A stretch of DNA of 64,000 nt from Owenia fusiformis (Eukaryota; Annelida; Polychaeta; Sabellida; Oweniidae). Of the stretch, positions 11,631 through 24,100 are shown in pieces; position 1 is the first letter of the stretch, and every line of letters starts with the position of its first letter. The DNA lies in NCBI GenBank assembly GCA_903813345.2, contig CAIIXF020000009.1:5018030-5082029 (forward strand). The letters are read 5' to 3'. Below the pieces are notes generated by a model. The model searched no databases. It saw nothing but the letters and a program-made list of their open reading frames with translations, and was not told where the DNA came from. A program made the position numbers and the translations under genes.

Positions 11631-13030
11631 GGAGGTGGCCGAATAGGGTTTGTGGCGACTGCCAATCAAATTACACAATACTACTACCCGGGACTACTAC
11701 CCTGTTCGCATCTCAAATCGTTATCGGTTTTTCAGAGGCCATTAAAAATCTATTTTTTTAATTATTTTTTGACTGAGGAATGTTTAGTTCTTCTCTTGAT
11801 ATTTTTAGCCCCTGCTCGCTGTCTGGTGACGCAAGCTTTAAAAAGAGGGGCTCTTATAAAACCAGAATGGGGATGAATACCTGGGATGTGAATCCTCCCT
11901 TGTATCCTAAGAAACCACACGGGTCTGCAGTAAGCTTATACACCCATATCAGATTTATAATGTTTGTGCAGATAATGATGGCCAATAAAGCCATCAACCG
12001 CTATCAACGTACATGTAGACTGAGAGATTGCTATATTTGATTTGATCGGGCACTTCACAGACTGTTAGGTAACCTCGTTGTAATGTACGACTTCTGATAG
12101 ATGGTTCAACAGGTTAATCAGTTTGGGAAAACTATCTGCCTTTAGGGGTTTATGTTAGATAACAAAAAACAAACAAACATACGGAAAGTCAAATAAACAT
12201 ATTGACAGGCTGTTGAATGATATATGAATTTTTAGGGAAAATCCGAATTCATCTAAATTAGATTTGGCACAGACGTTTTGAATGCTTCAAAATTGATGTA
12301 ATATTTATGCAAATGTGTTTGTTTTCACATATTCTTATTGATAAAAATTTTAAAAACAAAAAGCTAGATTTCTCATTCAGGCATCATGAGAGATCTTCCT
12401 GACATAGTAGAAGCTGTGAAACTAGGCAATGCATATTTCATTATTGGCCAGATTCGACACATTCGATCAGAATGGCGTAAAGGTACCCCTTACATTCGTT
12501 CAACTTAGCTTCTTAAAAGCTTGCTTTTTCTACCACGACTTAATTACATTTTTTTCCCAATTCCAAGTTGGATATTTTATTACAAAAAAGTAATGGGTGA
12601 GTAGCGTTTCCCAAACTTCTGAAGGGGAGTGTAGGTTTGGAATACCGATACGAGTCCGGTAAGACCACCTCCCAACTGGACTTGGCCACGGTTCAGAGAA
12701 GAATTACATTTTGCTCGTGTTTTGATATGAAATCCAGACTCAAGAATTTAAGCAACAGAGAGTCTATTTACAAATTCTTGTACCTCAATAACCCGAGTTC
12801 AGCTTATCTGCCATTGTTTACAAAATAATGAGTGGTATTTACGATAAAGAAAGTAAACATAATGTTGATAACCCCAAATACTCAAAGCTATATTTTCTTG
12901 AATTGAATGAGGTGGGAACATTCTGCAGTGACTAGATCCAGAACTGTTCGATCGATGTTTCCAAATCTGCATTTTCATTATATATTATATCATGGGCCAT
13001 GCTTTATTGTAGGATCAATGTGTGTGATTT
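11631..13030. other. Intergenic stretch with no recognised gene
   Basis: Only short overlapping frames occur, the longest partly inside the foldback arm. No domain, splice chain or RNA gene was seen. Confidence 0.4.
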
Positions 13031-13037
13031 AAGAAAT

Positions 13038-13196
13038 ATAGACCGAAAAGCAGGTGTAATATCGTCGAATACTTCCCGCAGGGCTAGGCACTAACGTTTT
13101 TTGTACGACCGAAGGGAGTGAGGGGTTCGAAAGCGTTTGCGTCTAGCCATCGGATCCGGGGTGTACTCGACGATATACACCTGCTCTGAGGTCTAT
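13038..13196. repeat. Inverted-repeat MITE-like element, about 159 bp
   Basis: The left end ATAGACC followed by GCAGGTGTAATATCGTCGA mirrors the right end TCGACGATATACACCTGC followed by GGTCTAT. The interior is GC-richer than its surroundings. No target duplication was found. Confidence 0.6.
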
Positions 13197-15080
13197 GTTA
13201 CGATTCCAGGCCTGTCAACTGTCCCGCAATTTGCGTATTTGTCACGCATTTGCTGAAGAATTTGAAGTCACGCCAGTTATTTTTGCGTGACAGAAAATGT
13301 CACGCAAATACGCATTTTACCTGGTAATTGTCAAGCAAAAATATTTCTGTAGAAATTTTTTTTAAAAAGATCGTCTACACAGCAAAAATACGAACGCCGG
13401 AAAAAAACGTACGCATATCGTTCGGACTTTTCACGCGAATTACGTATAAGTCACGCATTCCGTTCGAAATTTTTCGTGACTTTGTTTACAGTTCATAGAA
13501 AGCGTGAATACAGTCATGTTCGAATCAGAAATTAGGACACTTCATTGTCTGTCATAATGATATGAAGTAATTATAGTTATGTTATGTTTTGAACCACTGT
13601 TTGTGTTTTTTTACAATCATAGTTTTTTTATTTTGCATGGCGAAACTTTTGGAATCAAGGTTCAACTTGGTTTTGCTGAAATCGGAGGTTTTTCGAAAAA
13701 AAATTCAACAACCATCTTGAATGACGCTAACTGCAGTTAGAGTCATCCAACTGTGGAACCGTGAAAGGGCATCTTTAATAGACCAGCTGAGGAAGGGTCA
13801 ATTTCACTGGTTGTGCATGAAGCGAAAGTTCCATTCGAATATCGTTATCGCGTTTATGGCGACCGCCGTGTCAGAAGTAAGCCGATTATTAGAGAGCCTG
13901 GCGCCCTGGCCTCTGCTACTTTATTTTGACTTTTACATTGGGCTACGAATTTCAATAATAATGTCAAGAATTCAAAAATAAGAAAATGAGACTTTGAGTC
14001 AGTCAGTCTAAGATTCATACAACTTAAGACGGAGAAAGTTTTTCTATCAATACTTAAAATATGGAGCACTTTTGAATTGGTGACCTTTGTATGTCACGGT
14101 CTGTAAGGTCATGAAAGGTCAGGTGTTTCTCATCGTTACTTTATGTTGAAGACTGTAAAAATGATGAAAGATAGCTGGAGGATCGTATCGAGATTCGTGA
14201 GGTTTCAATTGCTCTATCGGCATTGTATTATAACCACCGTACCTTGGAAGTCGAACGTGGGTAACTTCAAGCCCATGGTAGAACTGCCCTTTGCCCCGTC
14301 TCTTAAAGAGAGCTTCGTCTAGAATTAAACTTCGCTCAAGGTACACTAGAATATATATACCTTAATTAATAAATACCTATCGTGAATTTCAAATTACGAT
14401 TGGGTCGATCTGCTTCAGTAACTAAATCACCCCATGAAACACCTTCACGAAATTTAAATAAGAAAATTCTTCGGAACAAATTATCAATTACTAGATTTGA
14501 AAAATGATAGGACTTCTTACAAAAATGATATTGTTAACAAATGTTATTCTTTTCACATTCTTAATGTCAACAGGCTATTTAGATCAGCTATTTCGAGCCG
14601 CATCAATCCTTCTTAACCCAGTGCTTTCAATTCATTACATTTTCGCGCATTTTTTAAATGAGCAGAAAGAAAGAATGCATTCTCTGAATGCAAAAGTATC
14701 AATTTTCACAGTTTTGAAGATTACAAATTGATGTATGTAGACACGCTTTCAAGATGTTATTCTATTTTATAAATAGCGTCACTGAACAAGAGAAGTGTTT
14801 GTTTTTCATTGAAATTTCGTTAATGCTATAATGCTACCAATCTGAATTGATGACTTTTCAGGTATGAATGCCACGAGCGATACACCATGCGCCTAATTTT
14901 GAACGGGATATATATTTCCGTATCAAAATGGAAGAACATCCGCTAAGTAAAGTTAGCTAAGTACATGTTTGGATAGTTGAGATTACATGTTAAGTTTCTG
15001 AAAAGGTTAATACTAAAGGAACGATTTTGCGTGTACATTGCTAAATCGTATTTTATTATATCATTGTATTGTATAAATGT
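13197..15080. other. Intergenic stretch, GTCACGCA-motif cluster
   Basis: Between 13220 and 13490 the motifs GTCACGCA and GCGTGAC recur in both orientations, including two GTATTTGTCACGCA-type blocks, which suggests a decayed repeat. A MITE fragment of the GCTCTCTTTTAAGA family lies near 14305. No gene is supported. Confidence 0.4.
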
Positions 15081-15085
15081 ATATA

Positions 15086-15141
15086 GTATTGTATTGTATT
15101 GTATTGTATTGTATTGTATTGCATTGTCTTGTATTGTATGG
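15086..15141. repeat. (TTGTA)n microsatellite
   Basis: About eleven pentanucleotide units, with slight interruption at the end. Tyr/Cys/Ile/Val-rich frames across it are translation artefacts of the repeat. Confidence 0.9.
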
Positions 15142-15159
15142 ATGTGTATCATATTCATC

Positions 15160-17670
15160 AAAAGTGTGTATTCTGTGTTTCGTCATACCAAGGGCCAAAT
15201 TCATAGGCAACTGCCTCATCAACATTTTACAAAAATATCAATTCAGACGTTTTTTAAGGCTGTCTTCGAACTTAGTCCATGATATTTGTCCCCTTGGCTT
15301 TAAAAGTAATGATTGTTTTCTCCCCCCTTTTAAATCAATTTGCCTCGCCAAATAAAAGTTGTCTCACCAAATTTAAGACTAGGGCCATGTCTCTGAAAGA
15401 ATCGTTATTGTTGTATCGTGACCTTGAATGCAATCTCTGAACTAGTGATGTAAATGGTAGCAACATAACAGAATCAACACAGATGTAAGTGCCTAAGAGT
15501 AAAATATCATAAATGACCATGTTTTAAACATAATATATAACGGAAATGTGAGATTAATAAAGAATGTCGACTTTAACAATAACAATACTTTAACAATATT
15601 GTGCATAGTGCCAGATGAGAACCACCGTGACCTTGTTAGAACCGGGGGGAACATGAATTCATATCTTGAACAACTGTATTTTCAATAACGGGTATTGTGG
15701 TATTATAAGAATTTACAAACAAACTAAACGAATTACAAATGGTCCACTTAAATGTCAGTAAAATTATCAAAAACATGTAAAAACATAGAATTCTACCATA
15801 AAGCTAACATATTCCGAACAGGCCACACATGTTGTGTTTTTATGTTGTCTTAAGAATGGAGTTAAATAAGCTTGTTGTTTTTCTAATGGCCTGTTGCAAT
15901 TTTTCATATAAAAAAAGAAAACACATACGAATACCAGGCAGCCAGGAAGTGGAGTTCGGTGGTTTGGTCTAGTTGGGTCTCCCCAGGGTTGGGCCAAGGA
16001 CAAAACATTCTTCTGTTTCTTTGTTGAGGTACTAGTTTGACATAAGGAACACATGTAAAATGGTAAATATCTGATTCTTCCAAAAAGAAAGAACTTCCGT
16101 TACTCAACTTCCGTCATTCCTTGGAAAAATTTAAATTTAAATTCAATTGTCTACCTAAACTTAATCATCTTGAAAACAACTTTGGAATTTTTAAATCATG
16201 TTATTTGACGATGAGGACATCCCAGTGTATCCTTTGGCGCAGTATTATGTAAACACAAAAACAAAAAACTTTTTTTTATAAATATTTCATAATCCAACAT
16301 GTGTTATTTTTCATTTTCAAAATATACAATTGTACATAATTGTGCAAACATATTCTAATCTTAAACTAATATTAACTATTGAAAATGGATTCACACTCCA
16401 ATGTTTTACAAAGATATCTTTAGAAAAACAAAATTATAAATTTACTTCATTCGAATTCATCAGCCTATCATAAATTTTTCAAAACACCAAAAATAATACA
16501 TCATTCATAGTTTTACTATAATAAATTCTAAAATTCATTCATCAAACTGGAAGCAGACTCATAATTTTCAATATACTGCATTGCTGACCTTTATAGGTCC
16601 ACATGGTATGTATGTATATCAATGCCACTTTAAACAAATCATGTCAATATGTAATGTTGCTTCAAGACTGAGTGGACCTCCCCCTATCTACTTCACCAAG
16701 GTGTGGTGTTTACTCAAAAAGTTACATGAATTTCCTTTTTTTATATTCAGTAACCTGGAGCACACTCATTTTCGCTGTTACAACTATTTTTTTCTTTTTT
16801 GTTTATTGAGATTCAGGATTTTTGAGATTTTTAGGAAATGTTTTAATCCTGACTCAATATTTCGACTGTTTTTATCCAGGAATTTTCATATATAAAAAAA
16901 TCCCAAAGTGATCAAAATTATAGAGAGGAATTCAAAAATACCAAGAAACATAAATTTCTTGTATTTTTCTGGATAACGATGAGATCTTTTTATTAAGTTG
17001 ATTCAGAGAGATATTCATGGTTTTGATTTTGTTACTCAGAATAATGCTTCTGAGTTTGTGATTTTCATAAATTCACTAAAATTATAGTGAAAACCATTAC
17101 CATAGCAACAGATATATGTACAATATGTATGCATGTTTTAAACATTTTACATTAAATAATATCATACATTTAATAATGCTCTTTGAATGAAATACATTTA
17201 CAAATCTCAAATGGTATTTGTTTTACACAATAACCTTGGCAAGAGCTACTTACTTTTTAACAAAATAAAAATGCTACACTATAATAACTAAACGCAATAC
17301 CAATTTAGGTAACCATAGCAACCATAATAAAAATAATTTGGGTTACCATGGAAACCTGAATTATTAAGTTCTCATCTTTTTCATAATCTCAGTACGTACT
17401 GTACATTTCTATATGTACAAAATATTTTTAAAAAAGGTAACTGTGCATTCAATATTTACAATACTTTATGAGCACTAATCTCTCATATTGGTACCAATAA
17501 AAGGTGCCAAAGGAAACATCACCATAGTTACTGCAGTTATGGAAGTTTTTGCTTCCTTGGCAATTCCCTGAATGATGATGTGATTCGTCTATATACAATG
17601 ATGACTTTATACAATGATGATCATGTTGACTTCATAAATGCAATCACCACACTTTATCTAATGACCCTTA
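15160..17670. other. Intergenic stretch, AT-rich
   Basis: No exon or RNA gene recognised. The right part may include the 3' untranslated region of the minus-strand coiled-coil gene, whose stop codon is at 18106-18108. Open frames at 15767-16107 and 16581-16895 show no domain. Confidence 0.4.
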
Positions 17671-17676
17671 TGATAT

Positions 17677-18013
17677 GATCCCCATACAATGTGATTATCA
17701 CATGATGTGATCCTCATACAATGTGATTATCACATGATGTGATCCTCATACAATGTGATTATCACATGATGTGATCCTCATACAATGTGATTATCACATG
17801 ATGTGATCCTCATACAATGTGATTATCATATGATGTGGTCCTCATACAATGTGATTCTTACATGATGTGATCCTCATACAATGTGATTATCACATGATGT
17901 GATCCTCATACAATGTGATTATCACATGATGTGATCCTCATACAATGTGATTATCACATGATGTGATCCTCACACAATGTGATTATCACATGATGTGATC
18001 CTCACACAATATG
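17677..18013. repeat. 32-bp tandem satellite, about 10 units
   Basis: The period is 32 bp (for example, successive TCCTCAT starts at 17711 and 17743). Each unit holds ATCACAT-G-ATGTGAT, an inverted repeat with 7-bp arms around one base. Units are contiguous and nearly identical, drifting at the ends. The array lies just past the stop codon of the coiled-coil gene and may be transcribed as 3' UTR. Confidence 0.93.
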
Positions 18014-18105
18014 ATTCTCACGTGACACAAAATAGATTCTCAGATGATGTAATTTTTCCCAATCTCCATATAACCTCATCTCCGTAAGAATCACCTCAAA
18101 CCTGA

Positions 18106-21100
18106 TCACGCAGATGAAGTAAGATAATGGTCTGATTTGTTGCCTAGTCGTAAAAGTCTAGCATGCTCTCGTTCATGCTCTTCCTTCAAGTGTTTGTCCT
18201 CCCTCAAAAAGTCTCTGTGTTTCTGCAGGGTTATATAACTTTCCTCCCTTTGAGCATGAACCTGGAACACAGAATAATAAAATACAGGCTTCGGACAACC
18301 TTTTAAAGACACAGTTATGTTTCAGGGAAGTCAACTTAATTGTCATTAACTTTGAAATTCAACATTTTCATGAATCTCAAATTGTATTTATTTCATACAA
18401 TAAGTGCTTGTCACTTTTTGGCAAAATAAAAGTGCTACACTATAATAAGTAAATGCATTTCAGGGAATTTTTTCAAAAAAGAGATTTCAGAAGGGAGTGC
18501 CACCAGAACTCATCCCCAAACACCCAGTGACGACCCCGATTTGTAAATAGTATACATATTTAACTTTGTGTTAGATAGACATTTTGTTCAATATAGTTTT
18601 TTGACACTAAAATTAAGAAAATCTAAGGGACAAATGTTATCTTCTATCAAAGATTGTGTTTACACGTAGCTCCTCATGATATTTTCTTCATATTTACTCT
18701 TCATTGTTGTTCCATATGAGAGGCGAGATGGAGAAATCTAAGATTCCAAAGATAAAATACCTCAATATATTTCTATATGAAGCAAACACATTCATAATAG
18801 TATTTTTTCACAAATCTGTCACAGAAATGAGATCATAATCAAATGGAGGTGCTTTCCCATGAGTCTCTACTAATCAGGTGACAGATTATCGACCAATCAC
18901 ATTTGCTTATTTAAAATCACAGTTTTACTTAATGTGGAATTTTTGAGAATTCCTGTTTTCACTTTTAATATCTGAACAACACACCTGTTCTCAGGTTTAT
19001 TTTCTCATTTGATTACTATCCAACTGCAAAATGCCAAATATATCAGATAACATAATTGAAACCTCTAACTTGATTGGTACAATATGGCGATGTCTTCAAC
19101 ATATGGGGATGTTGTTTAAATGGACCCCAGAGATTCAAACATGAGTCCTGTCTTATCTGACTTTAGATTTTTAGGGCCATTGAAGTAGCATCAAAGTCAT
19201 TTAATATACTGACCATACCTGTGTTAATTTATTAAGCATATATCATCACAGATAACTCAAGCTGTCAAGAACCAACAATATTTCATTTTGCAAATTTTCT
19301 TAATATTTCTAAATGTCTTATAGTATGTATGGGATCCATTGAATGCTTTAAGTTTATTAGACAAGTAAATCCTATCTATAAATAGTTGGTTAGTGATTTT
19401 AGCACAATAGAATGATAAAAATAAAAGCAAAATAGTTTTTACAATTAGATGCTTGGAAGATAACCAAATAATAAGTACATTATCTTAATGAATGAGGAAG
19501 TAAATTGACCTTTTAGTTTAATGTCTATATCAAAATCCCTGTGGAAAATGCGAAGTGATTGGACTTTCAAGAACAACGACTCCGTTAAGTAAATGTCCAA
19601 AATGAAAGATGAAATCAGATCATTTATTCTATTGGGATATTTGATGCCTTCTACTTGATAAAATTCCCACGGGTTCAATTTGGATTTTGAAAATGTGCAG
19701 CTAAAACAATCGTTTTTGAAATATGTCAATTCTCTGACCAGCTGTTTAGCTAAGTGTGTCAACAAATCAACTATTGCTAGGCATTGACAGAACATATGAA
19801 GCATCCCATATTGTGGAATCAGCCATATGGGGCAATGTAAATAAACTAAGTTATATCTTCCATTGTTATTTTCTACATCAACTAATTCATAAAAAACGTT
19901 TACCACATGAAAGTGGAAACATCAGTGAATAAAGTTAAAGGCACCGATTGTGCAAACTCCATTCATTATCAGTAAAAGTGGTGATTATGAATGGCGCTAA
20001 ATTTTCAGTAATAAATTATTATTATTCCACACATTTTTCACTTGTCAACTTTCAATCATGGGGATAAGTACTTGTGGAAATGTGCTTTTGACATAATTTT
20101 CACAAAATATGAAGTACTAATTCAGCATATGGTTTACAGGTGGCACTCTATCCATTCTTTTTTACATAATTTCTCCGTAAAATTTGAATAAACTGTCTTA
20201 TTTTCTGGCATTTCTATACAGTTCAGAGTGTTGGCTACATCCCTGTATACTTTATTTCTTGCTTATTCCACTCTTTTCCACTCTATTTTGAATTTTAAAA
20301 GATGACCCTTGTGGTATTTCAACAACAGGTAATGAAATCATATGGCACACAGATGTATGAATAAACATGTATGAAACCACCTGTATGGCTACAAATTACA
20401 TCTTGTGAACTTTCAATTACGAAAAACTCAAAAATAATTTCTATCGATCAAAATCTAGTTTTTGTCCAATTTTTTGCATGCTTTGAAGGGCATATCAGAT
20501 TATCATGTCATGGGTCAAACAAAATTCAACAAAGTTAAAAGTTTATGTTTCTTTGGTTTAGATTGATATCAAATGAACAGACCAACGTATATATTAATGT
20601 TGATCAGTATAATGTTGATCAATGTTTAACTATAAGTCATTCCGAACCCAAACGCTTAAAAAAACAGTGACATGTAAGAGATACTTGAAAAACAATGCCT
20701 CCTCAGCTACCCAGTCAATTTTTTTACATCAAGTTTTTTTGCTTTTCTGAATGAATTTTAACTACATAAACTTTTAATGAACAGAGATACCAAATCTGAG
20801 TTCAACCTAGAAATCTGAACTTAGATTTAAAAGGTCAATCATAACTGACCACATGTTGCCGAAATATATAACCATCATGTGTGTGTCTGTTGTACATGGA
20901 GGACATACCAGTTGGTAAAATGTCACAAAAGTCAACTTTTAAAATGCGAAAATTGGTAAAAAATACATGAACAAACAAAAAACCAACTCAATATCGTCAT
21001 CACAAAGACTCTAAATTGAACAGAAATGACAGAAACTCGAACAGTTTAATCAAATTTTGGAGAGAAATATCAAAAATGTTGACCAAAAGGACATTTTTAA

Positions 21101-24100
21101 CGGAGGTAACAATATAAATGATCAAACATCTTGTGACCACCTGTGAACGAAGGCTGCATAATTAAAACAACAAACAATTCAGTTATCAGAGAAGAATATA
21201 AATATTTTCTGTGATCAATCACTTGTGTGACAATGGGACTAAAATGAAAGACGGATACTTCAAATTTTGAAAATAATCATTCCGGTCCCATGCATCAAAT
21301 ATTATCAAGAAGTTTGAAGAAGCCCGAAAACACTCTGATCTTTTTTGATTTTTTTGAAAATACACATTATATCCCTGCCTACCCACACCAACAAAAGAGA
21401 AATACTTCAAATATAGTGAAATGATTAAAATTTATGATTTTTACAACTAAGACATTGCATAATCATTACAATTTGAACATATTTTGTGAAACTCAGCAGG
21501 ATAAATATCATAAACCATTGTTCATATTATTAGGAATATTGGGCACTTCACAAAACTCTGTACACCAATTCTTGATCATATGATTATATACGTTTATATT
21601 GTTTGAAAGAATGCAAAATGATCATTCTAAAATGTCCAGAAAATTACTCCAGGAAACTTTAATCTCTTTTAACAAAATATTCTCAAAAATTTTAATGGAT
21701 TCCAACGGATTATATAACTTTTATTGACATCTTGTATCATAACATGATTACATTAGTTATAACTATGAAAAACTAAATATCTAAACTACAAATACTGACT
21801 AAACCAAAGGTACAAAAATATATACGAGATATACAAAAACCAAAAATAAAAGGTAGTATACATCATGATGAAAAAACAAGGTTACATTTAAAGTGTGGTG
21901 CACATACCCTGCATTCTGACTATAAATTAAAATTAACTATTAATTCTTGTGAAATGAAAAGCTTTCATTTTTCCCGACTGGACTGTGAACAAAATAACAA
22001 ACAGGGTATCTAAAGATTGGAAACACTAAAATTCACATTATACCCATCCGATACTCCCGTCCCTCCTTTCAACGACCCCCACACTTAAAACATATACATT
22101 GAGATATTCATAACCTTCAAAGCACGAGTACACACAGAACAAGTATCAAGTTTTATTTTTGAATGAACTAGAGTAAAAACACAACCAAATGTATGTTAGC
22201 ATATTACTAAACATGATACAACCACTCAAGCTTTTCTAGAAAACATGCGTATAAAAAACACTTAGTTATTTCATATTGATATAAGAGGCCTCTTAAGAGG
22301 CTCAGATGAAACACCATTCAAAACAATTTTTTATGCTTCAATTTTGTGGTAATGAAAAAGTGACATTAAGTTAAAATGGTGTAAGTTAACCCGCAGTTAG
22401 CCATTTAGGATAAATTTAAGAATTCAAACTCGAAAACATTATACTGGCATTTGATAGATGATATGACATACGCTCTATTAATAATACAAAATTATTAAAT
22501 TATGTTTACTAGTGTATATCTTTTTTATATCTAGTGTATACAAGTTTTGTACAAGTAAGATTTAATAAACCATAAATAATACTTAAAGTATCTTAATTTA
22601 CTTAAAACTGCATTTTGAAGGTCAAGAAATGGACATATAATATACTGGAGTCATGTTTCACTCATGAGATTTAAATTTTTTTTTACATGTTCACAAATTA
22701 ATAGAACAATAAAGATGGAGTGAGTTATGAGAACTTATCAAACCTTTATGAAAATGGGTACTAACACATAAGGAATTTGGCCAAACGTTGACGGTTTGCC
22801 GCACCTTAGTTAATTTCATAAGGGTTTAACACTACCCCTCAAAAATGAAATTTCAAAACACTGATATGCCATGCATTTTTGAATTTCATATTTTCACAAA
22901 CAAAATATCATTTACCCCTCCCCCTAATAAAATTGGTTAATTCCTCCACAACTATAAACAATTGGATATCATCATCATTAAAAAAAGTATAACGATGATG
23001 TTGAATTTAGAAACAAGTCAAAGCTTTTCATACTTCTGTGTCAAGCGCTGAGTTTGTTATTATATGTATTATGAAAATTAAAGTTTGTTGTGTACTTGTC
23101 TTAAGATTAGTTATCTATTAATAGTCGCTGACAAACAGATAAAGGCTTAGAGTACATCTTTAAATCAGATTATCTCAGAGCATCCTAAGAGGAGGGAAAA
23201 CCCCATGATTCAATTGATGACATACGATTTCCTCTGTCGCGCACCTCCTTTCCCGGAAGACTGTATATTTATACTTCCCTTTTCAAAGTTTTCAAATTGA
23301 CCTAGTTTTAAACCAATCAACGATCGACTCGCTAAACCAATCAGCGATGATGTCATCTCAATACAGATTTACATTATAAGCGTATGTCATCTTTAAACCC
23401 TGGGGTTTCCCCCCCCTCTTGAGCATCCTCTTCAGATTTTAATGTACTCCTGTGACTTCCCCAAATATGTGAAGTATTTTATTACTTTATCAAGCCACTG
23501 TTATACGTTACAAGAATGAAATAGAGGATACAACTGATAAATATACATTGAACAGATAGGTATGATCAACTTTCAAATACTATACAAATCACCAAATTGA
23601 AAACAAGTAACAATTCTAAGAAAAATAAAATATCAACAAGTGAATCATACGCCATCTTTTGTAGATGTTTGAAAATAAAAATACATGTACCTAAGTTTTT
23701 GGAACATATGTTGTATTATCATGAGCTCATAAAGACTTTTAATAATGATGATGAGTACAAATAAATATTGTTATCAACATTTGCCTTTCTTGGAGAAATG
23801 GAAAAAGTGAAAAACTGAGGCAAAAATTCCTTACCTTGGCTAACTCTGCTTTTTGTCTGACTAATTTCTGTGTCATTGTTGTCTCTTGTTTATAAGCATC
23901 TGCGATCTCATTCTTGATTTTTATTGCATTATTCCGTTTTGTGTCCTCCAGTTTCAACTGAAGCCTACGTACTTCCTGTTCTCGTTTTTGGCGGGAATAT
24001 TCTGAATTGCGTACTTTTTGGTATAAGTCATGCTCTATTTCTTCTCCTTTGGTGACAGTTTTCTGCAAAGAATATATTTACAATTTTTATCAATATACAA

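Noticed and set aside
10604-11876. Pair of similar proteins on opposite strands (shared CHFLVKCRSPVRCQNYSMV)
   Set aside because: They are mirror readings of the two arms of the 999-bp foldback element.
14943-15355. Tyr/Cys/Ile/Val-rich ORFs on both strands
   Set aside because: They are frame readings of the (TTGTA)n microsatellite and its flanks.
17677-18013. Regular repeats resembling a CRISPR array
   Set aside because: Units are contiguous 32-bp tandem copies without unique spacers, in a eukaryotic genome.
19445-19906. 153-codon minus-strand ORF
   Set aside because: No domain or splice context. It lies in an intron of AT-rich DNA, where about one such ORF per window is expected by chance.
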